Shown here: positions 1-9,307 of the stretch, one piece after another | How the letters are laid out: every line of letters begins with the position of its first letter | Numbering within the stretch: position 1 is the stretch's first letter | Source of the DNA: Psychroflexus longus | Lineage (GTDB): Bacteria; Bacteroidota; Bacteroidia; Flavobacteriales; Flavobacteriaceae | DNA length: 64,000 nt | NCBI RefSeq assembly: GCF_020164595.1 | Contig: NZ_JAIQZE010000002.1 | Coordinates: forward strand, 124,001-188,000 | Direction: 5' to 3' | Program-made: the position numbers and the translations under genes | The notes under the pieces: generated by a model | What the model was told of the DNA's origin: nothing | Databases searched by the model: none | The model's input: only the letters and a program-made list of their open reading frames with translations

Positions 1-744
1 TATGGCTAAACCATCACCAAAGGCTTGATGTTTATCTTGCTTCATTAGTTTTAGAAAACTAAATTTCCAAAAAAACAAGGGACTTACCTTATGCGAGCTG
101 ATCGGGATTTCAGTGAAATTACCGCCAGAGTCTTCTTCCGTTAAATTATCTGAGAATTTATACCTGTTTCTAAAAGGTTCTATACCTCTAAAATCGTAAT
201 ATTGGTCTGATGAGTTGTAGTAACCACCAGGAAACACGGTGCTATCTATTGCAATATTATTCTTTAATAAGGCTTTTCCTATTCCTTTGAAAGGCTGAGC
301 ACTCCAACCACCAGCTCTATAAGCTTTTGGGGCTTTACCTGAAATTCGTTTGAGCGTTTCTGTGTATTTGGTTACTATGCTTGTAATTTCATCTGGTGAA
401 AAATCTGCTAGTTTATACCTTAAAGTGTCAAAGACCCATTTGCTTCCGTCATAATAAGAATCTTCCCAATGTGGATGAATGTGTAGATCTATTCCATGTC
501 CATTTTCTGCTAAATGTCGTATTTGGGCAGTTACTTTGTTATAATCTTTTTCAAGGTTTGGGAATTCATCTTTTTGTTCTTCAAGTTTGACTAGATACCC
601 TACATCGACAAAGCAAACTAACTTCACCTTATATATATCTACAATTTTTAAAATAGCTTCGGTGGGTTTAATGATACAGTTCTCTAAACTTCCACTTTTT
701 TCACCAAAAAACAATTCATAATCTAATGTGATGTATATATTCAT
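1..744 (-). CDS. Polysaccharide deacetylase-like protein (CE4/NodB type), 3' end cut by window edge
   Basis: Reading the minus strand from the ATG at 744 gives an open frame that runs off the left edge (248 codons visible). It starts MNIYITLDYELFFGEKSG, where TLDYE sits at the place of the first NodB acid motif, and later has DLHIHPHW, a His-x-His-x-x-His type metal site expected of CE4-like deacetylases. No signal peptide is visible, so it probably acts in the cytoplasm on a glycan precursor. Its ATG overlaps the stop of the upstream sulfotransferase gene by four bases (ATGA), so the two are translationally coupled members of the polysaccharide operon. The family is inferred from these motifs; the substrate is unknown and the C-terminus is outside the window. 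Confidence 0.75.
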   Translation of the reverse strand, partial: MNIYITLDYELFFGEKSGSLENCIIKPTEAILKIVDIYKVKLVCFVDVGYLVKLEEQKDEFPNLEKDYNKVTAQIRHLAENGHGIDLHIHPHWEDSYYDGSKWVFDTLRYKLADFSPDEITSIVTKYTETLKRISGKAPKAYRAGGWSAQPFKGIGKALLKNNIAIDSTVFPGGYYNSSDQYYDFRGIEPFRNRYKFSDNLTEEDSGGNFTEIPISSHKVSPLFFWKFSFLKLMKQDKHQAFGDGLAI

Positions 745-1589
745 ACTCTGTATTTGTTGATGTAAGTAAAGGGAAAGCAAAGGTAGTAATACATAATCTG
801 TCTTGCACGTGGAATGTTTCTCTGCCAGTCTGTGTCTTTTGATAAGTGAATTCTTTTTTTGGTTTTAATTCTATTACCCCCTACAATATGAGGCATAGTA
901 AAATATTCAGGCATCTTTACTGATGCTTTACTGCTCCCAAAAACATGTTTATATATCTCATCTAAAACCTGTTCCGGTGATTCTACTAAGTCTTCGTATT
1001 TGATTTTCAGGATATTTCTATTGTTTCTGGAAACAACTTCGCCAAAAAGATTGATCATATTATAATACAAAATAGCACTTAAAGGTCGTTTCGAAGTTTG
1101 CACCTTTTTAGTAAAAGAATTAATGACCCCTCTTGGGTCTCTAACCATATAAATCCCTTTTATGTTGAGCTTTTTACTTTTCTTCAATAATAAATATCTC
1201 GCTATGTATTTGGATGAATCTAAGTACCACTTACTTTTTCGGTTTCCAGAGAGAGCTGAAAAAATATGCTCTTGAATTGAAATATAGCGTTTGTCTGCTT
1301 TCTTATTAAAAATAAGCGAAGGAATATTTTTATGACTTTCTTTGTTTTCGCAGTAGAGTCTTTCGTCTTTTATATTACTATCCATAAGATCTGAGGACAA
1401 ATTCCATGTAGAACAAGATGTGAGCTTTTCTCCACAAGAGCAATCTTTATCTTTATCTACATACTCGATAAATTGATGCATTTCACCTAAAGTTTCAATG
1501 TCATCGTGATTGTTTAGCAAGGTTGCTAGTAAAGTAGTGCCGCTTCTTCCAGCCCCTAAAAGATAAATAAGGTTAATTTTATTACTCAT
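741..1589 (-). CDS. Sulfotransferase family protein (PAPS-dependent)
   Basis: Predicted to move sulfate from PAPS to a hydroxyl of a sugar in the surface glycan. The N-terminus carries the 5'-phosphosulfate loop GAGRSGTTLL (about residues 10-19 from the chosen start), and VRDPRGVINSF in the middle matches the 3'-phosphate-binding region. An internal Cys pair (DCSCGEKLTSC) is also visible. I chose the ATG at 1589 (MSNKINLIYLLGAG), because a start at 1619 would add a 10-residue tail and overlap the upstream acetyltransferase gene by 38 bases; with 1589 the overlap is only 8. It is the only sulfotransferase in the window. It may draw on the PAPS-making operon at 51.5-55.1 kb; that link is inference. 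Confidence 0.85.
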   Translation of the reverse strand: MSNKINLIYLLGAGRSGTTLLATLLNNHDDIETLGEMHQFIEYVDKDKDCSCGEKLTSCSTWNLSSDLMDSNIKDERLYCENKESHKNIPSLIFNKKADKRYISIQEHIFSALSGNRKSKWYLDSSKYIARYLLLKKSKKLNIKGIYMVRDPRGVINSFTKKVQTSKRPLSAILYYNMINLFGEVVSRNNRNILKIKYEDLVESPEQVLDEIYKHVFGSSKASVKMPEYFTMPHIVGGNRIKTKKRIHLSKDTDWQRNIPRARQIMYYYLCFPFTYINKYRV

Positions 1590-2094
1590 TTCTATATTTA
1601 ATAATTTTCGCAGGTACACCTCCTACAATAGCATAAGCTGGGATGTGTTTGGTAACAACAGAACCTGCGGCAATAATTACATGATCCCCAATTTCGGACC
1701 CTGCTGTAATAATAACGTTGGCACCTATCCAAACATCGTCGCCAATTTTAGTTTCGTAGTAGTTTTTCCCTTGTTTCTGGATAGGTGTATCTAATCTTTC
1801 AAACTTATGATTCCTTGAGTATATCTTAATATCTGGCCCCATAATCACGTGATTTCCAATAGTTACGTTGGCTTGAATAACTGAGTTTGTTCCTAACTCT
1901 GAAAAATCCCCGACAATTGAATTAGGTGAGATTTCAGCACCTTTTTTAACACGTAACTCTATCCCACATTTTTTTAGGTAATTTTTCACAAGCCACTGTC
2001 TAATTTTCGGAAAAAACAAACTGTAAGGTCTGTAATCTTCAGGAGTATCCTTAAAAAGAAGGATATAAATTAAAAAAAGGAATTTTTTTCTCAT
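1582..2094 (-). CDS. Hexapeptide-repeat O-acetyltransferase (left-handed beta-helix)
   Basis: A 170-residue LbH acyltransferase, likely acetyl-CoA dependent and acting on a sugar of the surface polysaccharide. The middle shows the imperfect hexapeptide ladder (SIVGDFSELGTNSVIQANVTIG and then IGDDVWIGANVIITAG), and the C-terminal SVVTKHIPAYAIVGGVPAKI is the standard ending of the WcaF/maltose-acetyltransferase/CysE-like group. No signal peptide or membrane segment. It lies one base after the Wzy-like gene upstream and overlaps the sulfotransferase gene downstream, consistent with a polysaccharide-modification operon. Family sure; acceptor sugar unknown. Confidence 0.88.
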   Translation of the reverse strand: MRKKFLFLIYILLFKDTPEDYRPYSLFFPKIRQWLVKNYLKKCGIELRVKKGAEISPNSIVGDFSELGTNSVIQANVTIGNHVIMGPDIKIYSRNHKFERLDTPIQKQGKNYYETKIGDDVWIGANVIITAGSEIGDHVIIAAGSVVTKHIPAYAIVGGVPAKIIKYRNE

Positions 2095-2095
2095 T

Positions 2096-3301
2096 TTACT
2101 TATGGAGGTTTTCTTTTTTTGGGTTAGTTTTCATTAAAAAAAGGGATACAAAAATTGAAAAATATTCCACCCCTTTGATCCTTACTAACATTGATTCTGT
2201 AAGGTTTGCTACAAAAAATGAAATTATAATAAAAAGAAAAAGGTGATTTTTCCTTTTCAAACTTAATAAAATTAAGTAAAAAAGAACCACTGCATAGATA
2301 ATACCTCCAACAATACCATTAATCGTTAAATATTCAAAGAATTGATTGTGTGCATTATACTTTTCTCTTGCGGCTAAATCAAAGTCGTATTCACGATATT
2401 TCTTTATTCTTACTTCGTCAACTTTTTCAAAACCTGTACCGAGAAGTATATTTTCTTTAAAAATCTTATATGAAATATTTAGGCGATCAAATCTTGAATC
2501 TTCCATAATATTTTCTATTGACAACATTCTTTTGTTTAAGTATTCACTTCCAACTGAAAAAATAATTAATGAAGAAAAAAGAAAAATTATAAGACTAACA
2601 ATGAAGTACTTAATATTTTTTTTAAAAATTGAAAAAATGCATCCAAAGAAAATCAAAATAAATATGAAAATTGCAACTCTACTAGCTAATTGAAGCATTC
2701 CAAGAAAGTAAATGGATAATATAAGTATTCTCAACTTAGTATTAAATTGTTTAGATTTAAATAATAGATAATATGTGGAGGTACAAATGAATAACCCTAA
2801 ATAAGCAGGATGAGTATCTGCAATTTCTGTAAACCTATGGCTTAAGTGTCTCCATCGAAAAATATAAGACCATGGCTCATTGTAAGCTATAATTTCATAA
2901 AATGTATTCAAATAACAAATCAGTAATGTTGTAACACATCCCAAAATTAAACCTCGAAAAGCATACTTAATAAGTTTTTTATTTTCTCCACCTGTCATCC
3001 AAAAGGCAAGAGGAATCAGGAGAAAAGACCAATATTTTTCTAATTCTTTAAAGTTAAGTATGTCATCATAATTTAAAGAAGCTATTACTGCCAAAAAGAA
3101 AAAAGCAATTACTGGAAAGTAGTTTTTAAAAAATGAATTGCTAAAGTTTTCTCTGTCTTTAAGATAATTGAATATACTAAAAACAATAAAGATTCCTAAA
3201 AGTAAATTGTTTATCTGCGTATACATTGGCAGCGTAAAACACACTAAAAACAGTAAAGTATAACTGTTTACGATGTTTACTATACGCATTTGTTTGTACA
3301 T
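2096..3301 (-). CDS. O-antigen ligase/polymerase family membrane protein (Wzy/WaaL type), copy 1
   Basis: A polytopic inner-membrane protein with roughly ten hydrophobic segments and a large loop in the second half. The NAHNQFFEYLTINGIVGGI stretch near the C-terminus is the His-containing motif typical of the Wzy_C/O-antigen ligase domain. Such proteins either polymerise repeat units or transfer the finished glycan to its anchor. The frame is open to 3361, but I prefer the ATG at 3301 (MYKQMRIVN), because the longer version would overlap the glycosyltransferase gene by 44 bases and add a polar 20-residue leader. A second member of the family lies two genes upstream (4356-5597); which is polymerase and which is ligase cannot be decided here. 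Confidence 0.8.
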   Translation of the reverse strand: MYKQMRIVNIVNSYTLLFLVCFTLPMYTQINNLLLGIFIVFSIFNYLKDRENFSNSFFKNYFPVIAFFFLAVIASLNYDDILNFKELEKYWSFLLIPLAFWMTGGENKKLIKYAFRGLILGCVTTLLICYLNTFYEIIAYNEPWSYIFRWRHLSHRFTEIADTHPAYLGLFICTSTYYLLFKSKQFNTKLRILILSIYFLGMLQLASRVAIFIFILIFFGCIFSIFKKNIKYFIVSLIIFLFSSLIIFSVGSEYLNKRMLSIENIMEDSRFDRLNISYKIFKENILLGTGFEKVDEVRIKKYREYDFDLAAREKYNAHNQFFEYLTINGIVGGIIYAVVLFYLILLSLKRKNHLFLFIIISFFVANLTESMLVRIKGVEYFSIFVSLFLMKTNPKKENLHK

Positions 3302-3317
3302 ATTAAATGAATTCGAC

Positions 3318-4355
3318 TTAAGAAAGCGATTTGTAGATATTATAAATCTCTCTGCATACATAATTTAATGAGGCATCTTTAAATGAATTCAATGCTCCGT
3401 TAGATAATTCCTTATACCTATCATCTTTAATTGAACTCAATTTTAAAAAATTCTCTTTTAATATTTCAGCGTTACCCAAAGGTGATAAAAAACCGTTAAC
3501 ACCTTCTTCCACCTGTTCTTTAAAATTATTAATATCTGAGGTCAATACTGGAACCCCACAAAAGAATGCTTCAGTAGTTGCAGTTGCAAAACCCTCGGCT
3601 CTTGACATTAGTAGGAAGTAGCGTGAAGAATTTAATAAATATCTTAACTGATCTTGTGTCTGATTTTGCTTAATTGTAACGTCATGATTTTTTTGAAGCT
3701 TTTCTAATTCACTTAAATAATTTCCAGAACCACAAAAACAAAATTTAATATTAGAATTTTCAGGTAAAGACTTAATGGCTTCTATAACTGTATCTATTCC
3801 TTTTCTATGAATAAAAGAGCCTACCATAATAAAGTCATATGTTTTCTTTACATCATTTTCTTTATAAAAAACACTCTCATTAACTCCACAAGGGAGTACC
3901 TTTATTTTTTCTAATTCTAACTTTTTACTTATTTCTTGTGCAAGAGTAATTCCAACTGGAATAGAAAAATCAATGTCCTTCGCAATTTTTCTGAAAAATT
4001 TCTGATTTGATTCATCAATTTGAGAGTTTATATCTCTACCTAAGAATGTAACAACTATTTTAGTTTCTTTATGAATTTTTTTGTTTAGCCATGCTAATAA
4101 TATTAAAGGATAAAAATAATGCACATGGATTATATCGAATCTTTTGAATAAAAATGGAATAAACCTTATGAAAGCAAAAATATATTTCAGGGCACTTCCA
4201 ACTTTGGAAGTGAAAGCTCTTTTCATATAAAAAATATCGAGGGTATCCTCATCATCTATTATATCTTTTAATTCTTCAAATTGATTTTTTACAAAAATAC
4301 CAGCATAGGCTTTTTGTTTGCTAGGATACATGTTAGTAATAAAAAGTATTTTCAT
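3318..4355 (-). CDS. Glycosyltransferase family 4 (group 1)
   Basis: A retaining GT-B glycosyltransferase of 345 residues, expected to add one sugar to the lipid-linked repeat unit at the cytoplasmic face. The N-terminus MKILFITNMYPSKQKAYAG is the usual start of the acceptor domain. VGSFIHRKGIDTVIEAI opens the donor domain, and the EGFATATTEAFFCGVPV stretch has the E-x7-E nucleotide-sugar motif. It abuts the wzy-like gene upstream (next base) and lies 16 bases before the chosen start of the other. It is the only glycosyltransferase in the visible part of the cluster, so further ones must lie beyond position 1 if the repeat unit is a normal oligosaccharide. Confidence 0.9.
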   Translation of the reverse strand: MKILFITNMYPSKQKAYAGIFVKNQFEELKDIIDDEDTLDIFYMKRAFTSKVGSALKYIFAFIRFIPFLFKRFDIIHVHYFYPLILLAWLNKKIHKETKIVVTFLGRDINSQIDESNQKFFRKIAKDIDFSIPVGITLAQEISKKLELEKIKVLPCGVNESVFYKENDVKKTYDFIMVGSFIHRKGIDTVIEAIKSLPENSNIKFCFCGSGNYLSELEKLQKNHDVTIKQNQTQDQLRYLLNSSRYFLLMSRAEGFATATTEAFFCGVPVLTSDINNFKEQVEEGVNGFLSPLGNAEILKENFLKLSSIKDDRYKELSNGALNSFKDASLNYVCREIYNIYKSLS

Positions 4356-5597
4356 TTATAGGGTATTTGTATTATTGATAGAAGCTATCTTTAAAAAGAC
4401 GGGTAAACTTATGAGTATATATACATTATTAGTTATCATAGGGTTTGTTATGGTGTAAAATAAAAACACAAAAAAAACTGATTTGAGCATGACTCCTCTA
4501 GTTCTAAATGTTTTAGCTAGATATCTATAAGTATAGAAAAAAAGTAAGAAATAAAAAATAAGACCAATAAATCCATACTCACCTACTATCGACGCTATAT
4601 TACTGTCATATAATCCAATATCATTAGCGAAATAATATCTGTCAGCTTGTTCGTAATATTCGTAAACTTTATTGTTAGCCATTACTGATCCGAAAGAAGC
4701 TGCACCAGTACCTACAGGAAAAAACTGATAAAAGATTAAACCAGACAAATAAATCATATTCCCTCTAATATAAGTACTTTCTAAAGTAAATGTTTGAAAA
4801 ATATTTTGGATGATTGAATCAAAAACGTCTGTAAAAACAGCTAAAAAGACAATTGATAATGATAATGTTGAAAAAACATACAACAACACTAACGCATTTT
4901 TAAGGAGTAAGTCCCAATAAAATGCTAAAAAGAAAATGGCTGCTGCAATAATTGAAGTCCTAGAATCTGTTAGGAATATTATAGCGACACAAAAGAATAT
5001 TTGTAAAAAACTATTTAGGTTAATTTTCGTCTTACTAGACTTTATTTTACTCAGTATATATCCAATGTAAAGAACTGCTAAATAAGCCATGTGATTAGGG
5101 TGAGCAATAAATCCAGAGTATCTAATGTTAGGTCTTGCAAAAGTTGATATATTAAAAAGGTTATTGAACTGAACACCCGATATTATATGGATAAAAAAAG
5201 ATAAAAAAGCAATACCAAAGACAACTTTGAAATACAGGTTTAAATATTTAAAATTATTCTTAAAGATTAAGATGAACCCAATAATTAAAATAAAGAACTT
5301 GACATTTATTAGAGTTTGCAGAAAAATGTCAATTAAATTTTTGTTGAAACCGAAAAGTAGACTTACAATTACAGAATATGAAATAAAGACTAATAAAATT
5401 AAATTAATTATATGAACTTTCTTTGATGTTAAATAGTAAAAAAGAAGATACACTATAACTGAGAAAAAAATTATCTCATCCAGATATCTAAAAATTGACA
5501 AGCTAGTAATCTCAGATAAAATTCTATAAAACACACTTAAAGAGCAGAGTAAAACTAAGATCAATCTTAAGGCTGGCATAAATGATTTACTTAACAT
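4356..5597 (-). CDS. O-antigen ligase/polymerase family membrane protein (Wzy/WaaL type), copy 2
   Basis: A 413-residue inner-membrane protein with about eleven hydrophobic segments and a long loop around residues 270-330 (FFPVGTGAASFGSVMANN followed by a Tyr-rich stretch). SIVGEYGFIGLIFYFLLF after the loop matches the end of the Wzy_C region, and PNHMAYLAVLYIGY earlier fits the same family. It starts four bases after the flippase stop and abuts the GT4 gene, so it is in the same operon. The coding sequence is strongly AT-rich. It may be the repeat-unit polymerase with copy 1 as ligase, or the reverse. Confidence 0.8.
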   Translation of the reverse strand: MLSKSFMPALRLILVLLCSLSVFYRILSEITSLSIFRYLDEIIFFSVIVYLLFYYLTSKKVHIINLILLVFISYSVIVSLLFGFNKNLIDIFLQTLINVKFFILIIGFILIFKNNFKYLNLYFKVVFGIAFLSFFIHIISGVQFNNLFNISTFARPNIRYSGFIAHPNHMAYLAVLYIGYILSKIKSSKTKINLNSFLQIFFCVAIIFLTDSRTSIIAAAIFFLAFYWDLLLKNALVLLYVFSTLSLSIVFLAVFTDVFDSIIQNIFQTFTLESTYIRGNMIYLSGLIFYQFFPVGTGAASFGSVMANNKVYEYYEQADRYYFANDIGLYDSNIASIVGEYGFIGLIFYFLLFFYTYRYLAKTFRTRGVMLKSVFFVFLFYTITNPMITNNVYILISLPVFLKIASINNTNTL

Positions 5598-5601
5598 AAT
5601 A

Positions 5602-6861
5602 TCAATAGATTTTCTTCGATATATAAATTACACTGGAAAGATTCCAAAATGCCAAACTAATTGCTGTTGCAACTGCTACACCATTGATTCCATATGTTGG
5701 CGCCAAAAGAAAGTTTAATACAATATTGATTAAAAATGCAATTGTTAAAATATTACGGAATACAACCTGTCTACCTGTCATCTGTAAAATAGATCCAACA
5801 GGGCCGCAAATTGCATTAAATAATTGACCAAGACACAAAATTATTAAAGCCGTAGAAGCTTTAAAAAATTCATCTCCAAAAATAGAAAGGATTAAATCTT
5901 TAAAGATAATAATTCCAGTTACGACTAGAATTGAAATTATTGAATTCAAAATCGTGGAAAATTTCACCAGTTTTTTAAATAAGCTCATATCATCAGCATG
6001 GTAGGCATTAGATAATTTTGGCGCCAAAATAGAATCTAAAGCTTGAAAAGTGAAACTTGTTACTACCGAAATTTTTAGCACAACTCCATAAATTCCTACA
6101 TCAGAGCTATCTTTGAAGATTCCAAGAACTATAGTGTCTGACCAGCCTAAAAAAATGATCATTGATGTTGAAACCAACATTGGTAATGATTGTTTTACAA
6201 ACTTCCTAGTTGTATAGGTTGATTTACGAACAAAAGGATAATTATATTTAAAAATATACCTTAATGATATAAGAAAAAGAACAAAAATTGCTAAAGTATG
6301 TGCGATAATAGTAACAAGTGGGTTCTTGTAAAAAATTATTATACCGAAGAAGAAAATTAAAGTGAAAATAAAACGTCCTCCATTAAATAGAAATGCGTAC
6401 AATGAATTTTTCTTAAGACCTCTAAATACAGAAGCATTTAATAAAATAAACGTAAAAAATATTACACAAGGAGACACCCATTTTAAAAATATATTTAATT
6501 CTGGATCATTAAAAACATGTGTGCTTATCTGTCCAGAAAAGAGAAAGATACATCCCGAAACTAAAAAGGTTAAAAGTAAAACATATGGAAGTACTTTGTA
6601 ATATATACCTTTTGAATCATGAAAATTACCTGGTATAGAATAAATCTTAACAAAATGAATATCTAGACCTAATCTACAAATAAGAGCCCCTATCATCATA
6701 AATGAGAAGCTTAAATTTAATCTTCCTTGTGTTTCTGCACCAAATAATTTCACTGTGTAGAAAATAAACAAATACCCTGCAATAAAGCCTGCTATTCTTA
6801 TTAACAATGCTATACCACCTTTATTTAATAATTCAGTAAAATCTTTATCTATTTTAATCAC
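5602..6861 (-). CDS. Polysaccharide repeat-unit flippase (Wzx/MOP family)
   Basis: Predicted to turn undecaprenyl-linked repeat units from the inner to the outer leaflet. The 419 residues form about 12 hydrophobic segments with no soluble domain, starting LLNKGGIALLIRIAGFIAGYLFIF, which is the typical Wzx N-terminus; MLVSTSMIIFLGWSDTIVLG is the usual centre of the second half. Upstream is wecC (27-base gap), downstream a Wzy-like gene. The presence of Wzx, Wzy and a Wzz-like protein in one operon indicates Wzx/Wzy-dependent assembly rather than an ABC-transporter route. Base composition is AT-rich compared with wecBC and purF. Confidence 0.88.
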   Translation of the reverse strand: MIKIDKDFTELLNKGGIALLIRIAGFIAGYLFIFYTVKLFGAETQGRLNLSFSFMMIGALICRLGLDIHFVKIYSIPGNFHDSKGIYYKVLPYVLLLTFLVSGCIFLFSGQISTHVFNDPELNIFLKWVSPCVIFFTFILLNASVFRGLKKNSLYAFLFNGGRFIFTLIFFFGIIIFYKNPLVTIIAHTLAIFVLFLISLRYIFKYNYPFVRKSTYTTRKFVKQSLPMLVSTSMIIFLGWSDTIVLGIFKDSSDVGIYGVVLKISVVTSFTFQALDSILAPKLSNAYHADDMSLFKKLVKFSTILNSIISILVVTGIIIFKDLILSIFGDEFFKASTALIILCLGQLFNAICGPVGSILQMTGRQVVFRNILTIAFLINIVLNFLLAPTYGINGVAVATAISLAFWNLSSVIYISKKIY

Positions 6862-6888
6862 TTACAAAGCCAATTTTATATTGTAGTC

Positions 6889-8106
6889 TTATTTACCATT
6901 CAATACACCACAAAAATCTAATATTACTTTATTTTTAAGTTCTAGATTCTTAAACTCGTTGTGTGCCACAAGAAAAACAACTATATCGGCTTTATCTGCA
7001 GCCGTTCGATAATTAGTCAGTTTAAAAATCTTATGTGACTTTATATTAGGCTCAACGATAAAATATTCTTCGTTGTTGGCATTTTGTAAGACTTTTTGAG
7101 CAATGTATTTAGCTGGTGACTCTCTCAGGTCATCTATATTGGGCTTAAACGCCAAGCCCATAATGGCAATGCTTGGCTTTCGTCCGTGTTTTAGTTCGAA
7201 TTCTAGCTTTGCGGTTTGGACTTTCTCTGCACACCAAAATGATTTATAATTATTAATCTCTCTGGCAGCTCCTATAATTTTAGATTCCATAGGATAATCC
7301 GCTACAATAAAATAAGGATCCACTGCTATACAATGGCCACCTACTCCACAGCCGGGCTGTAAGATGTTTACTCTAGGGTGTTTATTGGCCAGCTTGATGA
7401 GTTCCCATACATTGATATTGGCTTTGTCACAAATCAGAGATAGTTCATTCGCAAAGGCAATTTGTACATCGCGAGAGGAATTTTCTACCAACTTGCACAT
7501 TTCAGCCGTTCGTGCATTGGTTCTGTGTAAATCACCTTTAATAAATTCTTTATAAAATTCTATGGCTTTCTCTGTAGATTTTTCATCAACCCCTCCAATT
7601 ACCCTATCGTTATGAACTAACTCATGCATTACATTCCCGGGTAAAACACGTTCGGGGCAATAGGCGGCATTAAGCTTGCCTTTAAGTTCAGGCCGCTCCT
7701 GATAGATGAAATCTACCATCTTTTCAGTGGTCCCGATAGGTGAGGTCGATTCAATGATATATAGATCGCCTTCTTTCAATAAAGGGATTATAGATTTTGT
7801 TGCTGCCTCTACAAAGGATATATCAGGTTCGTTTTTGGCTTTAAAAGGTGTCGGTACAACTATCAGATAGGTATTGGCCTGTACAGGTTTAGTATCTGCT
7901 TGAAGAAAGCCTTCTGAAACGGCATCAGAAACAGCCTTCTCGAGGTCTGGCTCTACGATATGAACTTTGCCTTTGTTTATGGTTTCTACTACATCAGCGT
8001 TAATGTCAACACCATGGACATAGGTTTTATTTTGAGCGATAAGAGCTGCTGTGGGAAGACCGATATAACCTAGCCCTATCATGACAACTTTTGGTTCTGA
8101 TATCAT
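6889..8106 (-). CDS. wecC: UDP-N-acetyl-D-mannosamine dehydrogenase
   Basis: Oxidises UDP-ManNAc to UDP-ManNAcA with two NAD+. The N-terminal Rossmann motif reads [18 protein letters not shown]; the catalytic Cys lies in [15 protein letters not shown], preceded by the central helix [16 protein letters not shown]; the C-terminal UDP-binding domain starts [20 protein letters not shown]. Length 405 residues is normal for the family. Its ATG overlaps the wecB stop by four bases, so the two are coupled. Together with wecB it predicts that the polysaccharide contains ManNAcA or a derivative. UDP-GlcNAc dehydrogenases of the same family are an alternative, made less likely by the adjacent 2-epimerase. 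Confidence 0.93.
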   Translation of the reverse strand: MISEPKVVMIGLGYIGLPTAALIAQNKTYVHGVDINADVVETINKGKVHIVEPDLEKAVSDAVSEGFLQADTKPVQANTYLIVVPTPFKAKNEPDISFVEAATKSIIPLLKEGDLYIIESTSPIGTTEKMVDFIYQERPELKGKLNAAYCPERVLPGNVMHELVHNDRVIGGVDEKSTEKAIEFYKEFIKGDLHRTNARTAEMCKLVENSSRDVQIAFANELSLICDKANINVWELIKLANKHPRVNILQPGCGVGGHCIAVDPYFIVADYPMESKIIGAAREINNYKSFWCAEKVQTAKLEFELKHGRKPSIAIMGLAFKPNIDDLRESPAKYIAQKVLQNANNEEYFIVEPNIKSHKIFKLTNYRTAADKADIVVFLVAHNEFKNLELKNKVILDFCGVLNGK

Positions 8107-9239
8107 TGAGGAAGTTTTTTTATAAAGTTTACAATTTTATCGCAAGCTAAGCCATCCCCATAGGGATTATGTAGTAAGCTCATTTTATTATAGAAAAGAT
8201 CGTCGCTTAATAACTTATTAGTTTCAGAAACTATTTTTTCTTTGTCAGTTCCAACCAACAAAACTGTCCCAGCATCGACAGCTTCTGGACGTTCTGTAGT
8301 GTCACGCATAACCAAAACAGGTTTGCCAAGGCTAGGCGCTTCTTCCTGCACTCCTCCACTATCCGTAATAATAATATGAGACTGGCTCATAAGCCAAATA
8401 AAAGCAGGATAGGATAAAGGATTTATTAACGAGATATTCGGCACATCGCCTAAAATGTCAAAAACTGGTTTTTTCACATTCGGATTGAGATGAACGGGAT
8501 AGATAATTTGCACATCCTCATTTGTTCCCACTATTTCTTTTAAAGCACTACAGATATCTATAAACCCTTGACCATGATTTTCTCGTCTATGTCCTGTGAC
8601 TAGAATTAACTTTTTATTGGACTCTAAAAGAGGTTTCAAAGATTCTATTTCCTCGTCGGTATATTCTGAAGAATTAACTCTTGCATTACTATACTTCAGC
8701 GCATCGATGACCGTATTTCCAGTGACTAGAACAGTGTCATCATCTATATTTTCCCTTAATAAATTTTCTTTCGAAGTCTGGGTAGGTGAAAAATGGTAAT
8801 CTGCTATACGGCCTGTCACAGATCTGTTGATTTCTTCAGGAAAAGGGGAGCGCTTATTGAAGGTTCTTAAGCCTGCTTCTACATGACACACTTTTGCCCC
8901 GGAATAGAAAGCAGCAATACTCGCTGCCATGGTTGTAGTCGTATCTCCATGCACGTAAACATAGTCTGGCTTAAACTCTTCTAAAACAGGCTTTAATGAA
9001 GTCAGTATATCTGCAGTTAGCGTATATAAATTTTGATTGGCTTTCATTAAATCCAAATCAAAATCTGGTTTGATTTTGAAAAAATCGAGTACTTGATCCA
9101 GCATTTCTCTGTGCTGAGCGGTAATACAAACCTTAGTTTCAAAAGAATTCTGTTTACCTTCAAAAGCTTTCACCAATGGTGCCATCTTAATAGCTTCAGG
9201 ACGAGTACCGAAAATTATGAGATTTCTAACTTTAATCAT
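8103..9239 (-). CDS. wecB: UDP-N-acetylglucosamine 2-epimerase (non-hydrolysing)
   Basis: Interconverts UDP-GlcNAc and UDP-ManNAc in the cytoplasm. Family hallmarks seen: [16 protein letters not shown] at the start, [16 protein letters not shown] and [10 protein letters not shown] in the N-terminal domain, FPEEINR, TGHRREN, and [19 protein letters not shown] with TERPEA in the C-terminal domain. The frame is open to 9284, but the family's N-terminus fits the ATG at 9239 ([15 protein letters not shown]). Together with wecC it supplies UDP-ManNAcA to the glycan assembled by the neighbouring genes. Confidence 0.94.
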   Translation of the reverse strand: MIKVRNLIIFGTRPEAIKMAPLVKAFEGKQNSFETKVCITAQHREMLDQVLDFFKIKPDFDLDLMKANQNLYTLTADILTSLKPVLEEFKPDYVYVHGDTTTTMAASIAAFYSGAKVCHVEAGLRTFNKRSPFPEEINRSVTGRIADYHFSPTQTSKENLLRENIDDDTVLVTGNTVIDALKYSNARVNSSEYTDEEIESLKPLLESNKKLILVTGHRRENHGQGFIDICSALKEIVGTNEDVQIIYPVHLNPNVKKPVFDILGDVPNISLINPLSYPAFIWLMSQSHIIITDSGGVQEEAPSLGKPVLVMRDTTERPEAVDAGTVLLVGTDKEKIVSETNKLLSDDLFYNKMSLLHNPYGDGLACDKIVNFIKKLPQ

Positions 9240-9307
9240 ATAATTATATTTAAAGATTATTTTTTGATTTGTCAGCCAAACCAAATAAAGTACATAAAAA
9301 AAATTAT

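Noticed and set aside
396-590. 64-codon plus-strand frame near the left edge
   Set aside because: Antisense to the deacetylase frame, which carries recognisable motifs.
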